Positions 1 through 8,580 of a stretch of DNA of 64,000 nucleotides are shown here, one piece after another. The stretch lies in the NCBI GenBank assembly GCA_030693335.1, contig JAUYAU010000003.1:42293-106292 (forward strand), in the 5' to 3' direction. The position numbers were made by a program, and so were the translations under genes. Origin of the DNA: Sulfuricurvum sp. Its GTDB lineage: Bacteria > Campylobacterota > Campylobacteria > Campylobacterales > Sulfurimonadaceae. The stretch's first letter is position 1, and every line of letters begins with the position of its first letter. The notes under the pieces are model-generated. The model searched no databases, was not told where the DNA came from, and saw nothing but the letters and a program-made list of their open reading frames with translations.

Positions 1-1
1 A

Positions 2-1528
2 AGATGGGTCAAAATCTCTACAAATACGAATCCAAAAGCTCTTTTAACAGGGGGTACTGCTACTGCTTTGCTGCAAAGTTCTTCGGCTGTGACTTTGATG
101 ACCCTCTCCCTCATAGGGGCAGGAATTTTGAACCTTCAAAGCGGTATTGGTATCATGTTTGGCTCCAATATTGGCACAACTGCTACAGGATGGATTATCG
201 CTCTCATTGGATTCAAATTCAACATCAAAATCATCGCTCTTTTCATGGTTGGTTTTGGAGGGATAGGAAGCGTTCTATTCGGAGAAGGAAGAATTCGACA
301 TACGTTTGGAGCCATTACCGGTTTTGGCCTCATTTTTCTAGGGATTGAGGGATTAAAGGATAGTTTCTCAACACTTTCCCAAATCATCGATATCCAAGAG
401 CTTCAAAAGTATAACATTTTTGTTTTTTTAGCCGCAGGAATCGTCTTGACGGCAATTATCCAAAGCAGTTCAGCTTCCGTAGTTATTGCACAAGGCGCTT
501 TGTTTAGCGGGGTTATCTCCTTTGAACATGCTGCTGTTTTGGTGATCGGTGCCAATGTTGGAACTACCGTAACCGTATTGATCGGAGCAATCGGAGGCTC
601 ATCGGACAAAAAACGCACTGCCGCTGCCCATATTCTCTTTAATGTCAGTACGGCTGCTGTTGCCCTTGCTTTATTAATGCCGCTCACATGGACTGTAACG
701 CATATCGGCTTACACGAAAGTGTCGAAGCCCTCGCGCTTTTTCATACACTCTTCAATGTCATTGGGGTGCTCATTTGGTATCCCATGATTACACCGCTGT
801 CCATGTGGCTCATGAAACATTTTGAGACTCCCAATTTAACTCCGACACTTTACATTCACAATGTTCCTCTAGGCATACCTGCACTTGCACAAGAAGCATT
901 GCACAAAGAGGTGGTTCACCTAGGCCGCGAGGTATGTTCCTTTGCCATATGGGCCATCAAAATTCCCCCTTCCGAAGGCTTAAAGCACCATGCTTCGATT
1001 TCAAAAATTCTCGAAACGTATGAAACACCTATGGATGTTCCCCATTCTAATCTCTACCATGAACTTCAGCGGCTGCAAGGCGATATTTTAGAATATGCCT
1101 CATCACTCTCTTCTCGTATTGTACTTCCAAAAGTACGCGAAGAATTTGCTCAAACCCTCTTAATGGCAACACAACTCATCGCTGCTTCAAAATACATCAA
1201 AGATCTTCTCGAAGACATCACCATGCTCGCCGAATCGGACACCCTTGAAATGGCGGCTTTTTATCATGAGCTTCGATACCAAATCCTCGCTTTGTGCATG
1301 GCCTATAACGATTGGCTAAACGGAGACGAAGAGGCAAAAGAAAGACTGGAAAAACTCTTTATAAAACTCGATACCAGCTATAAAAACAGCATCGGTATTT
1401 TAAATGACATGATTGCCAATTACAAAATCTCGAAACATATGACTGCTATTTTCATGAACATAACCCACCACACCCGTAATTTTTCCAAAGCACTTTACAA
1501 AAGTATTAACTTAATTGAATCAGCATAA
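2..1528 (+). CDS. Na/Pi cotransporter family protein (5' end cut by window)
   Basis: Inner-membrane sodium-dependent phosphate transporter of the NptA/PF02690 type with a C-terminal PhoU-like helical domain. The frame is open back to base 2 with no start seen, so the gene begins upstream; the TTG at 68 lies inside the first transport repeat and is not a start. Two copies of the family hallmark are visible: LLQSSSAV at the very start and IIQSSSASV about 120 residues later, each inside glycine-rich membrane segments, as expected for the inverted-repeat transport core. After roughly residue 300 the chain becomes hydrophilic and helical, which fits the PhoU-like part. It ends 343 bases before metK and is probably a separate transcript. 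Assignment is by motif, and substrate is known only from the family. Confidence 0.88.
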   Translation, partial: RWVKISTNTNPKALLTGGTATALLQSSSAVTLMTLSLIGAGILNLQSGIGIMFGSNIGTTATGWIIALIGFKFNIKIIALFMVGFGGIGSVLFGEGRIRHTFGAITGFGLIFLGIEGLKDSFSTLSQIIDIQELQKYNIFVFLAAGIVLTAIIQSSSASVVIAQGALFSGVISFEHAAVLVIGANVGTTVTVLIGAIGGSSDKKRTAAAHILFNVSTAAVALALLMPLTWTVTHIGLHESVEALALFHTLFNVIGVLIWYPMITPLSMWLMKHFETPNLTPTLYIHNVPLGIPALAQEALHKEVVHLGREVCSFAIWAIKIPPSEGLKHHASISKILETYETPMDVPHSNLYHELQRLQGDILEYASSLSSRIVLPKVREEFAQTLLMATQLIAASKYIKDLLEDITMLAESDTLEMAAFYHELRYQILALCMAYNDWLNGDEEAKERLEKLFIKLDTSYKNSIGILNDMIANYKISKHMTAIFMNITHHTRNFSKALYKSINLIESA

Positions 1529-1699
1529 AACGTTACAAAAATAGTTTTAAACCCCCTGCCCCAACAACACCATAGAGCCCGATTTCTTGCAGCCACATCT
1601 CTCAATAATCTCTCTGTCATTTGAGCGTACCATGAAAGCCATCCTTTTGGCAGCAGTGACAAAAAAGGATGAGAGATTCGTGAAAATGACGATTTTTGC

Positions 1700-1722
1700 G
1701 CTACTTTTTTTAAAAAAGTGGC
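1700..1722. repeat. A/T-rich inverted repeat
   Basis: An 11-bp stem (GCTACTTTTTT pairing with AAAAAAGTGGC, one G-T pair) sits about 170 bases past the transporter stop. It could fold in RNA from either strand, but it lacks a GC-rich stem and a clear T-run after it, so it is a weak terminator candidate. Confidence 0.35.
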
Positions 1723-1806
1723 AGGAAAGGTTTTCATTAACTTAGTTTCTATATGAAAAATAAAGGCAGGACAAAGCCTTTTCAGCTTCCTACAGAAGTT
1801 TTTGAC

Positions 1807-1812
1807 TATAAT
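1807..1812 (+). promoter_or_regulatory. Candidate -10 box for metK
   Basis: A perfect TATAAT follows a T-rich stretch and lies 60 bases before the metK start. No good -35 is present at the usual distance, which is common for housekeeping promoters in Campylobacterota. If real, it would drive metK and, through the overlap, at least the first glycan genes. Confidence 0.45.
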
Positions 1813-1871
1813 CTAAAAAATAATTTTATTCACTTAATATTACAAAGAAAAACCGTACAGGAAATTCATTA

Positions 1872-3074
1872 ATGTATCTTTTTACCTCCGAAGTCGTCTC
1901 ACCAGGCCATCCTGACAAATGTGCCGATATCATTGCGGACAGCATCGTAGACCGTCTTATCATCGGTGATCCTAAAAGCCGTGTTGCCAGCGAAGTATTT
2001 GTAGCAGGACGTCATGTTATCATCGGGGGAGAGGTGACCTCGGCGACTGAGCTTAGCATTGAGGGCTACAAACAAATCGTCATCGACGCACTTAAAAAGA
2101 TCGGCTATAACGGTAATCCTCATTTTACAAAAGAAGAGTGTCTTCACCCAGATGATGTCAAAGTACAAGTACTTCTGAATCGCCAAAGCCCTGATATCAA
2201 TCAGGGTGTCGATCAAAACGACGGTGAAACAGGCGCAGGTGATCAGGGGATCATGTTTGGTTATGCTGACAGTGAGACGGCCAACTATATGCCAAGCGCT
2301 ATCACTTATGCGCGTATGCTTATGGAGAAAGTATATCATTACGCTCTGTCTCATCCGCATAAACTTGGTGTCGATATCAAAACTCAAGTTACCATGGACT
2401 ACGGTGTCAAAGACAACTTTGAACACTGTCATCCTCAACATATCCATACGATCGTAGTCTCTGCGCCGTGTGTTCACACGATGAATATCGAGTCAGTGCG
2501 TGAACTGATTATGGAACTTATCCTCGATACAGGTCTACCGACCAATCTGTTTGACCCAAAAACATGTATCATTCATATCAATCCTACCGGTAAATACGTT
2601 TCACATTCGAGCTTACATGACAGTGGTTTAACAGGACGCAAGCTCATCGTGGACAGTTTTGGAGGCTATTCCCCAATCGGCGGCGGTGCACAAAGCTCAA
2701 AAGACTACACCAAAGTTGACCGTTCAGGACTCTATGCTGCTCGCTGGATCGCCAAACATATTGTAGCCGCAGAACTTGCCAAAAAATGTGTAGTCCAAAT
2801 CTCGTATGCCATCGGTGTTGCTAAACCGACCTCTGTTGCGGTTGATACCTATGGCACTTCGATTGAAGGTCTGAATGACGATATCCTCTCACAATTTGTG
2901 ATGGATAACTTTTCATTAACGCCTAACTGGATCACAAAAAAGTTCAATCTTGACCACCCAAGTGAGGAAACATTTCTCTATGCCGATGTCGCCAGCCGTG
3001 GACAGGTTGGGCAAAGTGATTATCCGTGGGAAAAGTTGGATGAACTTTCAACATTTAAGGTATTACGCAGTTGA
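1872..3074 (+). CDS. metK: S-adenosylmethionine synthase
   Basis: Cytosolic enzyme that makes S-adenosylmethionine from methionine and ATP. The 400-residue product is about normal length for MetK. It carries the N-terminal SPGHPDK signature near residue 9 and the GAGDQGIMFGYA ATP-binding motif near residue 119. The start is an ATG 60 bases past a TATAAT box. The stop codon overlaps the TTG start of manC in a TTGA, so a housekeeping gene heads the glycan operon. SAM made here would also serve the FkbM methyltransferase further down, but this is only a loose link. Confidence 0.97.
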   Translation: MYLFTSEVVSPGHPDKCADIIADSIVDRLIIGDPKSRVASEVFVAGRHVIIGGEVTSATELSIEGYKQIVIDALKKIGYNGNPHFTKEECLHPDDVKVQVLLNRQSPDINQGVDQNDGETGAGDQGIMFGYADSETANYMPSAITYARMLMEKVYHYALSHPHKLGVDIKTQVTMDYGVKDNFEHCHPQHIHTIVVSAPCVHTMNIESVRELIMELILDTGLPTNLFDPKTCIIHINPTGKYVSHSSLHDSGLTGRKLIVDSFGGYSPIGGGAQSSKDYTKVDRSGLYAARWIAKHIVAAELAKKCVVQISYAIGVAKPTSVAVDTYGTSIEGLNDDILSQFVMDNFSLTPNWITKKFNLDHPSEETFLYADVASRGQVGQSDYPWEKLDELSTFKVLRS

Positions 3075-4402
3075 CGAACATTATTCTTTGCGGCGGCAGC
3101 GGGACTCGTTTATGGCCCATCAGCCGTACTTTGATGCCCAAACAATTTGTCAAACTTTTTGACGAAAAATCCCTTTTTCAGCTTACCGTTGAGCGAAATA
3201 GCACCATCTGTGATAAACAACTTATCGTATCCAATTCCGAACAATATTTCCTTGCCGTTGATCAACTCGAAGAGATAGGTTCAACCAATAATCAGTACAT
3301 TTTAGAACCCATTGGCCGAAACACTGCTCCTGCAATTGCTCTTGCGTGTATGACCGTTAATCCTGATGAGATTATTCTCGTTACCCCTTCCGATCATCTT
3401 ATAAAAAATCAAATGGCGTACCAAGCTTCCCTAGCTCGTGCTCAAACTTTGGCAACAGAAAATTATCTGGTTACTTTTGGCATCACCCCTAATTTTCCTG
3501 AAACAGGATTTGGCTACATTGAAGCCGCAGAAGAAGAAGTCAAAGCTTTTCATGAAAAACCGGATGCACAAACAGCACAAAGATATATTGATGCAGGTAA
3601 TTATTACTGGAACAGCGGAATGTTTTGTTTTAAAGCAGGTATTTTTTTAGATGCATTGCAAGAACATGCTCCCGATATTTTTACGGCTTGTCAACTCGCC
3701 TATGCAAACGCTTCCAAAGACGGCATGCTTAGAATCAAACATGAAGACATGCTCTCTATCCCCGACGACAGCATTGACTATGCCGTTATGGAAAAAAGCA
3801 ATCGTGTTAAAGTCATACCCTCAGATATTGGCTGGAGTGATGTAGGCAGTTTTGATGCCCTAGCAGAAGAACTCCCCAATGATAAACATAATAATTTCAT
3901 CTTGGCCAATAAACCCGTCAACTTGATCGATATCGAAGATCTCATCATTATTGACACCGAAGATGCTTTGCTCATTTCCAAAAAAGGTTCCAGTCAAAAC
4001 GTAAAAGAAATTGTAAACACCTATAAGCAAACCCATCCCGAACTCACTCACATTCACCGAACCGCACATCGACCATGGGGAACGTATACCATCCTCGAAG
4101 ATACAGCAGGTTACAAGATCAAACGTATCATGGTTAAACCTGGAAAACGGCTGAGTTTGCAAAAACACTTTCATCGTAATGAACATTGGATTGTCCTTAG
4201 CGGCACCGCAACGGTAACGGTGGGAGAAAAAACCTATCTCGTCCACCCCAATGAATCCACCTACATCAAAGCCGGAGAAATCCATCGCCTAGCAAATTTG
4301 GGTAAAATACCCCTTACCATTATCGAAGCCCAGGTCGGCGAGTACACGGGTGAAGATGATATAGTCAGAATTGAAGATGATTTTAATCGAGGAAATATAT
4401 AA
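3071..4402 (+). CDS. manC: Mannose-1-phosphate guanylyltransferase / mannose-6-phosphate isomerase (bifunctional)
   Basis: Makes GDP-mannose, the precursor for Gmd encoded next. The N-terminal nucleotidyltransferase domain (about residues 1-280) starts with LCGGSGTRLWPISR and contains VTPSDHL, EKP and WSDVGSFDAL. The C-terminal cupin (about 330-443) contains RPWGTYTILED, GKRLSLQKHFHR and HWIVLSG, typical of the type II phosphomannose isomerase part. Length of 443 is slightly short of the usual 460-480. Start is TTG at 3071 inside the metK stop, since no ATG lies before the essential GGSGTR motif. It touches gmd directly. Phosphomannomutase is not in the window. Confidence 0.94.
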   Translation: MTNIILCGGSGTRLWPISRTLMPKQFVKLFDEKSLFQLTVERNSTICDKQLIVSNSEQYFLAVDQLEEIGSTNNQYILEPIGRNTAPAIALACMTVNPDEIILVTPSDHLIKNQMAYQASLARAQTLATENYLVTFGITPNFPETGFGYIEAAEEEVKAFHEKPDAQTAQRYIDAGNYYWNSGMFCFKAGIFLDALQEHAPDIFTACQLAYANASKDGMLRIKHEDMLSIPDDSIDYAVMEKSNRVKVIPSDIGWSDVGSFDALAEELPNDKHNNFILANKPVNLIDIEDLIIIDTEDALLISKKGSSQNVKEIVNTYKQTHPELTHIHRTAHRPWGTYTILEDTAGYKIKRIMVKPGKRLSLQKHFHRNEHWIVLSGTATVTVGEKTYLVHPNESTYIKAGEIHRLANLGKIPLTIIEAQVGEYTGEDDIVRIEDDFNRGNI

Positions 4403-5524
4403 ATGAATAATCCAAAAGTTGCACTTATCACGGGGATCACAGGACAAGACGGAAGCTATCTAGCTGAGTTTTTACTCAAAAAAGGGTACATCGTCCATGG
4501 CATCAAACGCCGCTCTTCCCTTTTCAATACCGACCGCATTGATCATCTGTATCAAGATATCCATGAAAATAATGTCAATTTATACCTTCACCATGGTGAT
4601 ATGACCGATTCGATGAATCTTACGCGCATTATCCAAGAGGTTCAGCCCGATGAAATCTATAATCTAGCAGCAATGTCGCATGTACATGTCTCTTTTGAAA
4701 CACCTGAGTATGTTGCCAATGCTGACGGCACTGGAACACTTCGCATTCTTGAAGCTGTTAAACTACTTGGACTTACAAAAAAAACAAAAATCTATCAGGC
4801 GTCCACTTCAGAACTCTATGGAAAAGTCCAAGAGACCCCACAATCGGAGACGACTCCATTTTATCCTCGCTCCCCCTATGCCGTTGCCAAGATGTACGCT
4901 TATTGGATCACCGTCAACTACCGCGAAGCATATGGGATGTTTGCCTGCAACGGGATACTCTTCAATCACGAATCACCCGTACGCGGTGAAACCTTTGTCA
5001 CCCGTAAGATTACCCGTGCTGCTTCTAAAATTGCGCTTGGATTGCAGGATAAACTCTTTTTGGGTAATCTCGATGCTAAACGTGACTGGGGTCATGCAAA
5101 AGACTATGTGCGTATGATGTGGATGATCCTCCAGGCGGAAGAAGCCGAGGACTGGGTAATCGCTACAGGTATTACGACAACCGTACGTGATTTCGTCCGT
5201 ATGGCATTTGAATGTGCTGGTATAAAACTTGACTTCCGAGGTGTTGGTATTGACGAAAAAGCGTTTATAGCATCATGCTCAAACCCTGATTATCAAGTAG
5301 AGATTGGAAAAGAAGTCCTTGCCGTCGATCCACGTTACTTCCGACCGACAGAAGTTGACCTGCTTTTAGGTGATCCGACAAAAGCAGAACAAAAACTCGG
5401 CTGGAAGAGAGAATATCAACTCCAAGAGCTGGTTGATGACATGATGAAAAGCGACCTCAAACTCATGACCAAAGATGTCTACCTCCAAGAGGGTGGCTAT
5501 AAAACGATGAGCTATTTCGAGTAA
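4403..5524 (+). CDS. gmd: GDP-mannose 4,6-dehydratase
   Basis: Converts GDP-mannose to GDP-4-keto-6-deoxymannose, the branch point for GDP-fucose and GDP-colitose. The 373-residue short-chain dehydrogenase has the NADP-binding [15 protein letters not shown] start, the YxxxK catalytic pair in [11 protein letters not shown] and the substrate-binding [16 protein letters not shown], all typical of Gmd. ATG follows the manC stop at once, with GAGGAAAT upstream as ribosome site. The next pathway gene, at 6491, is separated from it only by the inserted toxin-antitoxin pair. Confidence 0.96.
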   Translation: MNNPKVALITGITGQDGSYLAEFLLKKGYIVHGIKRRSSLFNTDRIDHLYQDIHENNVNLYLHHGDMTDSMNLTRIIQEVQPDEIYNLAAMSHVHVSFETPEYVANADGTGTLRILEAVKLLGLTKKTKIYQASTSELYGKVQETPQSETTPFYPRSPYAVAKMYAYWITVNYREAYGMFACNGILFNHESPVRGETFVTRKITRAASKIALGLQDKLFLGNLDAKRDWGHAKDYVRMMWMILQAEEAEDWVIATGITTTVRDFVRMAFECAGIKLDFRGVGIDEKAFIASCSNPDYQVEIGKEVLAVDPRYFRPTEVDLLLGDPTKAEQKLGWKREYQLQELVDDMMKSDLKLMTKDVYLQEGGYKTMSYFE

Positions 5525-5533
5525 GGGTATAAA

Positions 5534-5758
5534 ATGAGAACTGAACAAGAGATGGATTTTTTAGAAAGTTATATACCAAACTTAGCAAATAGCGCTACAA
5601 AGAAAGCGTACTTGGATGCTCTTAGTTGTGGAAATAGTGTAGTTGAAGTTATAGAAAATAAAATTTATGAAATTTTTTCAGATGGAACAAAAAAATTCAT
5701 AAAAGATATTGCACCTGATATAAAAATAGATAAGAATAAAAGAACATTCGTTATATGA
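5534..5758 (+). CDS. Small protein, probable antitoxin to the zeta-like toxin
   Basis: A 74-residue acidic/basic helical protein with no motif I recognise. The role is inferred from place and size only: it lies directly before a zeta-toxin-like gene, and its TGA overlaps that gene's ATG in ATGA, the usual toxin-antitoxin arrangement. It begins 9 bases after the gmd stop with a weak upstream GGGTATAAA. Base use is much more AT-rich than in gmd, which suggests a separate origin. Confidence 0.6.
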   Translation: MRTEQEMDFLESYIPNLANSATKKAYLDALSCGNSVVEVIENKIYEIFSDGTKKFIKDIAPDIKIDKNKRTFVI

Positions 5759-6498
5759 ATTTAGAAATTCCCAGATTAAGAGTTTTTGCTGGTCCAAATG
5801 GTAGTGGAAAAAGTACCATAAAAGATGTAATAAATAACGAACTTTTAGGAATTTATATAAATCCTGATGACATTGAAAAAGAGTTAAAAGAATATGGATT
5901 CTTGAATTTTGGACATTATGAAGTCAAAACCACAAAAGAAGAAGTCATAAACTTTTTTGAAAACTCCGCCCTTTTAAAAAATACTGATATGTTAGATGAG
6001 ATTAAGTGGCTTAAATTTAATGATGATAAGTTAATTTTTTCTGATGTTGAGATAAACTCATATTATGCTTCTGTGTGTGCTGATTTTATACGAAGAAAAC
6101 TTTTGGAACAAAGAAAATCTTTTACATTTGAAACAGTTATGAGCTCTTATGATAAAGTGGAATTGTTAAAATTATCAAAAAAATTAGACTATAGAAACTA
6201 TCTTTACTATGTGGCTACTAGTGACCCTTTAATCAATGTATCAAGAGTTAAGAATAGAGTAAAGTTCAAAGGGCATAGTGTTCCAGAAGATAAAATTGTA
6301 AGTAGATATTATAAAACATTGGACAATCTAAAAGACGCTGTAAAGCTTTCAGACAGAGCCTATATATTTGATAATTCAACCCATGAAAGAACATGGATAT
6401 GTGAAGTAACAAATGGATGCGATGTTGAGATTAAAGTTGAGAATATACCTCATTGGGTAGATAAATATTTGTTGAACAAAGAAGAAAACAATGGATAA
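5755..6498 (+). CDS. Zeta-toxin-like P-loop kinase (COG4185 type)
   Basis: A 247-residue P-loop protein with Walker A GPNGSGKST near residue 13, an INPDDIEKEL segment just after it, FTFETVMSS near residue 120 and a C-terminal YIFDNS. This order matches the zeta-toxin/COG4185 family, whose studied members phosphorylate UDP-sugars such as UDP-GlcNAc; whether this one does is not known. Translation is coupled to the small upstream gene (ATGA overlap), and the end overlaps the next sugar gene by 8 bases. It splits gmd from the fcl-type gene. The very AT-rich sequence contrasts with gmd and suggests transfer into the operon. Confidence 0.78.
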   Translation: MNLEIPRLRVFAGPNGSGKSTIKDVINNELLGIYINPDDIEKELKEYGFLNFGHYEVKTTKEEVINFFENSALLKNTDMLDEIKWLKFNDDKLIFSDVEINSYYASVCADFIRRKLLEQRKSFTFETVMSSYDKVELLKLSKKLDYRNYLYYVATSDPLINVSRVKNRVKFKGHSVPEDKIVSRYYKTLDNLKDAVKLSDRAYIFDNSTHERTWICEVTNGCDVEIKVENIPHWVDKYLLNKEENNG

Positions 6499-7423
6499 AA
6501 ACAGTAAAGTATTAATTACCGGTTCAAACGGGATGGTAGGACGAAACATAGCGGAGTTTTCGAAATCAGTAAACTATGTACTTCTAACTCCATCGAGCAA
6601 AGAGTTAAATCTATTAGATAGGACTAGTGTTGATAACTATATCAAGCAGCATTCTCCAGACTTGGTCATCCACTGTGCAGGAATAGTGGGTGGAATTCAA
6701 GCCAATATTGCCCAGCCGGTAAAGTTTTTGGTTGATAATACGCAGATGGGGATTAATATCATCATGGCTGCATATGATGCTGGAATCACCAAATTTATCA
6801 ATATGAGCAGCTCTTGCATGTATCCACGACATGCACAAAACCCTCTCTCAGAAGAACTGATTCTTAAAGGTGAATTAGAACCCACCAATGAAGGGTATGC
6901 GATTGCAAAAATCACGAGTACACGCCTGTGCGAATACATCCATCGTGAAGACTCTCATTATCAGTATAAAACGATAATCCCTTGCAACCTATATGGAAAG
7001 TACGATAAATTTGATCCTAAACACTCTCACATGATCCCCGCCGTCATCAAAAAAATAGCCGATGCAAAAAATGAAGGTAAAAAGACAATTGACATTTGGG
7101 GGGACGGAGAAGCGCGACGTGAGTTTATGTATGTAGAAGACTTAGCCGATTTCGTCTATTATGCCATTGAAAACTTTAATCAAATGCCGCAAAACATCAA
7201 TGTCGGGTTGGGGCATGATTATAGCATCAATGAATATTACAAAGCAATTGCAAAAGTAATCGGATTTGATGGCAAATTTATTCATGATCTATCCAAACCT
7301 ATCGGAATGAAACAAAAACTTATTGATGACACAAAGCTGAAAGCATTCGGCTGGAAACACGAGACATCACTAGATGATGGAATTGAAAAAACATTAAATT
7401 ATTATCATGAGGTCATATCATAA
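6491..7423 (+). CDS. fcl: GDP-L-fucose synthase family epimerase/reductase (ColC-type possible)
   Basis: NADPH-dependent SDR that acts on GDP-4-keto-6-deoxymannose (fucose) or its 3-deoxy form (colitose). The N-terminus has the ITGSNGMVGRNI dinucleotide site. Catalytic residues fall at the same places as in E. coli fucose synthase: Ser107-Ser108-Cys109 (SSSCMYP) and Tyr136/Lys140 (GYAIAK), with a conserved His at 180 (SHMIP). Length of 310 is normal. The neighbouring ColD-like gene makes the GDP-colitose synthase role (ColC) attractive, but the sequence alone does not separate the two activities. ATG 6491 lies inside the toxin gene and follows AAAGAAG. Confidence 0.87.
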   Translation: MDKNSKVLITGSNGMVGRNIAEFSKSVNYVLLTPSSKELNLLDRTSVDNYIKQHSPDLVIHCAGIVGGIQANIAQPVKFLVDNTQMGINIIMAAYDAGITKFINMSSSCMYPRHAQNPLSEELILKGELEPTNEGYAIAKITSTRLCEYIHREDSHYQYKTIIPCNLYGKYDKFDPKHSHMIPAVIKKIADAKNEGKKTIDIWGDGEARREFMYVEDLADFVYYAIENFNQMPQNINVGLGHDYSINEYYKAIAKVIGFDGKFIHDLSKPIGMKQKLIDDTKLKAFGWKHETSLDDGIEKTLNYYHEVIS

Positions 7424-8580
7424 TGAACTATCCACTAGCCACATCCACATGGGATGATAAAGAATTAGCCGCTATTCAGTCTGTTATTGATAAAGATATG
7501 TACACAATGGGCGATAGTGTCAAGCAATTCGAGGAGGATTTTTGTAAATTTTTGAACAAAAAATATTGTGTTATGGTTAGCTCAGGTTCGACGGCTAATC
7601 TAATAGCAACAGCAGCACTTTTTTACACCAAAAATCCAAAACTCAAACGTGGTGATGAAGTCATCGTTCCAGCCGTATCGTGGTCAACCACGTACTATCC
7701 TCTCCATCAGTATGGTCTAAAACTAAAATTTGTCGATATTGACCTCGAAACGCTCAATTATGACCTCGAAGCTCTTGCTTCTGCGATCACTGACAAGACG
7801 AAGATGATTATGGTGGTAAATCTTTTGGGAAATCCCAATGACTTTGATGCTATCAATGCCATGATAAAAGACAAAGATATCGTTTTATTGGAAGACAACT
7901 GCGAATCCATGGGAGCTGAGTACCAAGGAAAACAAGCAGGAACGTTTGGAATTATGGGGACATTTTCCACATTTTTCTCTCACCACATGGCAACAATGGA
8001 AGGCGGATTTGTAACGACAGATGATGAAGAACTCTATCATATTCTTCTGTCTCTGCGAGCACATGGTTGGACACGAAATCTTCCAAAAGACAATAAAGTA
8101 TGCACTAAAAGTGATGATTGGTTCGAAGAATCATTTCGATTTGTCCTTCCAGGATACAATGTACGACCGGTAGAGATGAGTGGAGCAATAGGGATTGAAC
8201 AACTTAAAAAGCTTCCTGGATTCATAACTCAGCGAAGAGAAAATGCAAAACTGTTTCAAAAACTTTTTGAAAACCATCCAGATTTTATCCTTCAAAAAGA
8301 GATAAGTGATAGTTCGTGGTTTGGCTTTTCATTTATCATCAAACCTACATCAAATCTCAAAAGAGTAGATATTGTCCAAAAACTGATGGAGAATAATATT
8401 GATTGCCGTCCGATTGTTACAGGTAACTTTACGCGTAACGAAGTGATGAAATACTTCGACTATGAGATACATGGTGAACTCAAAAATGCCGATTACCTTC
8501 ATGAAAATGGATTTTTTATAGGGAATCATCAGATTAATTTAGCAAAAGAAATTCAATTTTTAAAAGAAATTTTGAAATGA
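7423..8580 (+). CDS. colD: ColD-like PLP-dependent GDP-4-keto-6-deoxymannose 3-dehydratase
   Basis: A DegT/DnrJ-fold enzyme of 385 residues. Ordinary members are aminotransferases with a PLP-binding lysine; here the active-site stretch reads FFSHHMATMEGG, with His187-His188 where lysine would be. ColD of GDP-colitose synthesis and RfbH (E1) carry histidine there, and ColD uses His188. It would remove the 3-hydroxyl of GDP-4-keto-6-deoxymannose. Placement directly after the fcl-type gene (1-base overlap, TAATG) and downstream of gmd supports this substrate over the CDP-sugar substrate of RfbH. No separate E3-like reductase gene is seen, as expected for ColD. Confidence 0.82.
   Translation: MNYPLATSTWDDKELAAIQSVIDKDMYTMGDSVKQFEEDFCKFLNKKYCVMVSSGSTANLIATAALFYTKNPKLKRGDEVIVPAVSWSTTYYPLHQYGLKLKFVDIDLETLNYDLEALASAITDKTKMIMVVNLLGNPNDFDAINAMIKDKDIVLLEDNCESMGAEYQGKQAGTFGIMGTFSTFFSHHMATMEGGFVTTDDEELYHILLSLRAHGWTRNLPKDNKVCTKSDDWFEESFRFVLPGYNVRPVEMSGAIGIEQLKKLPGFITQRRENAKLFQKLFENHPDFILQKEISDSSWFGFSFIIKPTSNLKRVDIVQKLMENNIDCRPIVTGNFTRNEVMKYFDYEIHGELKNADYLHENGFFIGNHQINLAKEIQFLKEILK

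Larger units (their letters stand above)
1529..1871. other. Intergenic region with coding-like sequence and a hairpin
   Basis: This 343-base gap holds no convincing gene. An 80-codon frame on the - strand (1495-1737) starts inside an A/T hairpin and runs into the end of the transporter gene. Its composition (for example RALWCCWGRG) does not look like a real protein. The right third is very AT-rich and contains the likely metK promoter. The middle part (about 1550-1740) is less AT-rich than its surroundings and could be a dispersed intergenic repeat or a remnant. Confidence 0.5.

Noticed and set aside
1495..1737. 80-codon frame on the - strand before metK
   Set aside because: Overlaps the end of the transporter gene and a hairpin, has no ribosome site, and its composition is unlike a protein; treated as intergenic.
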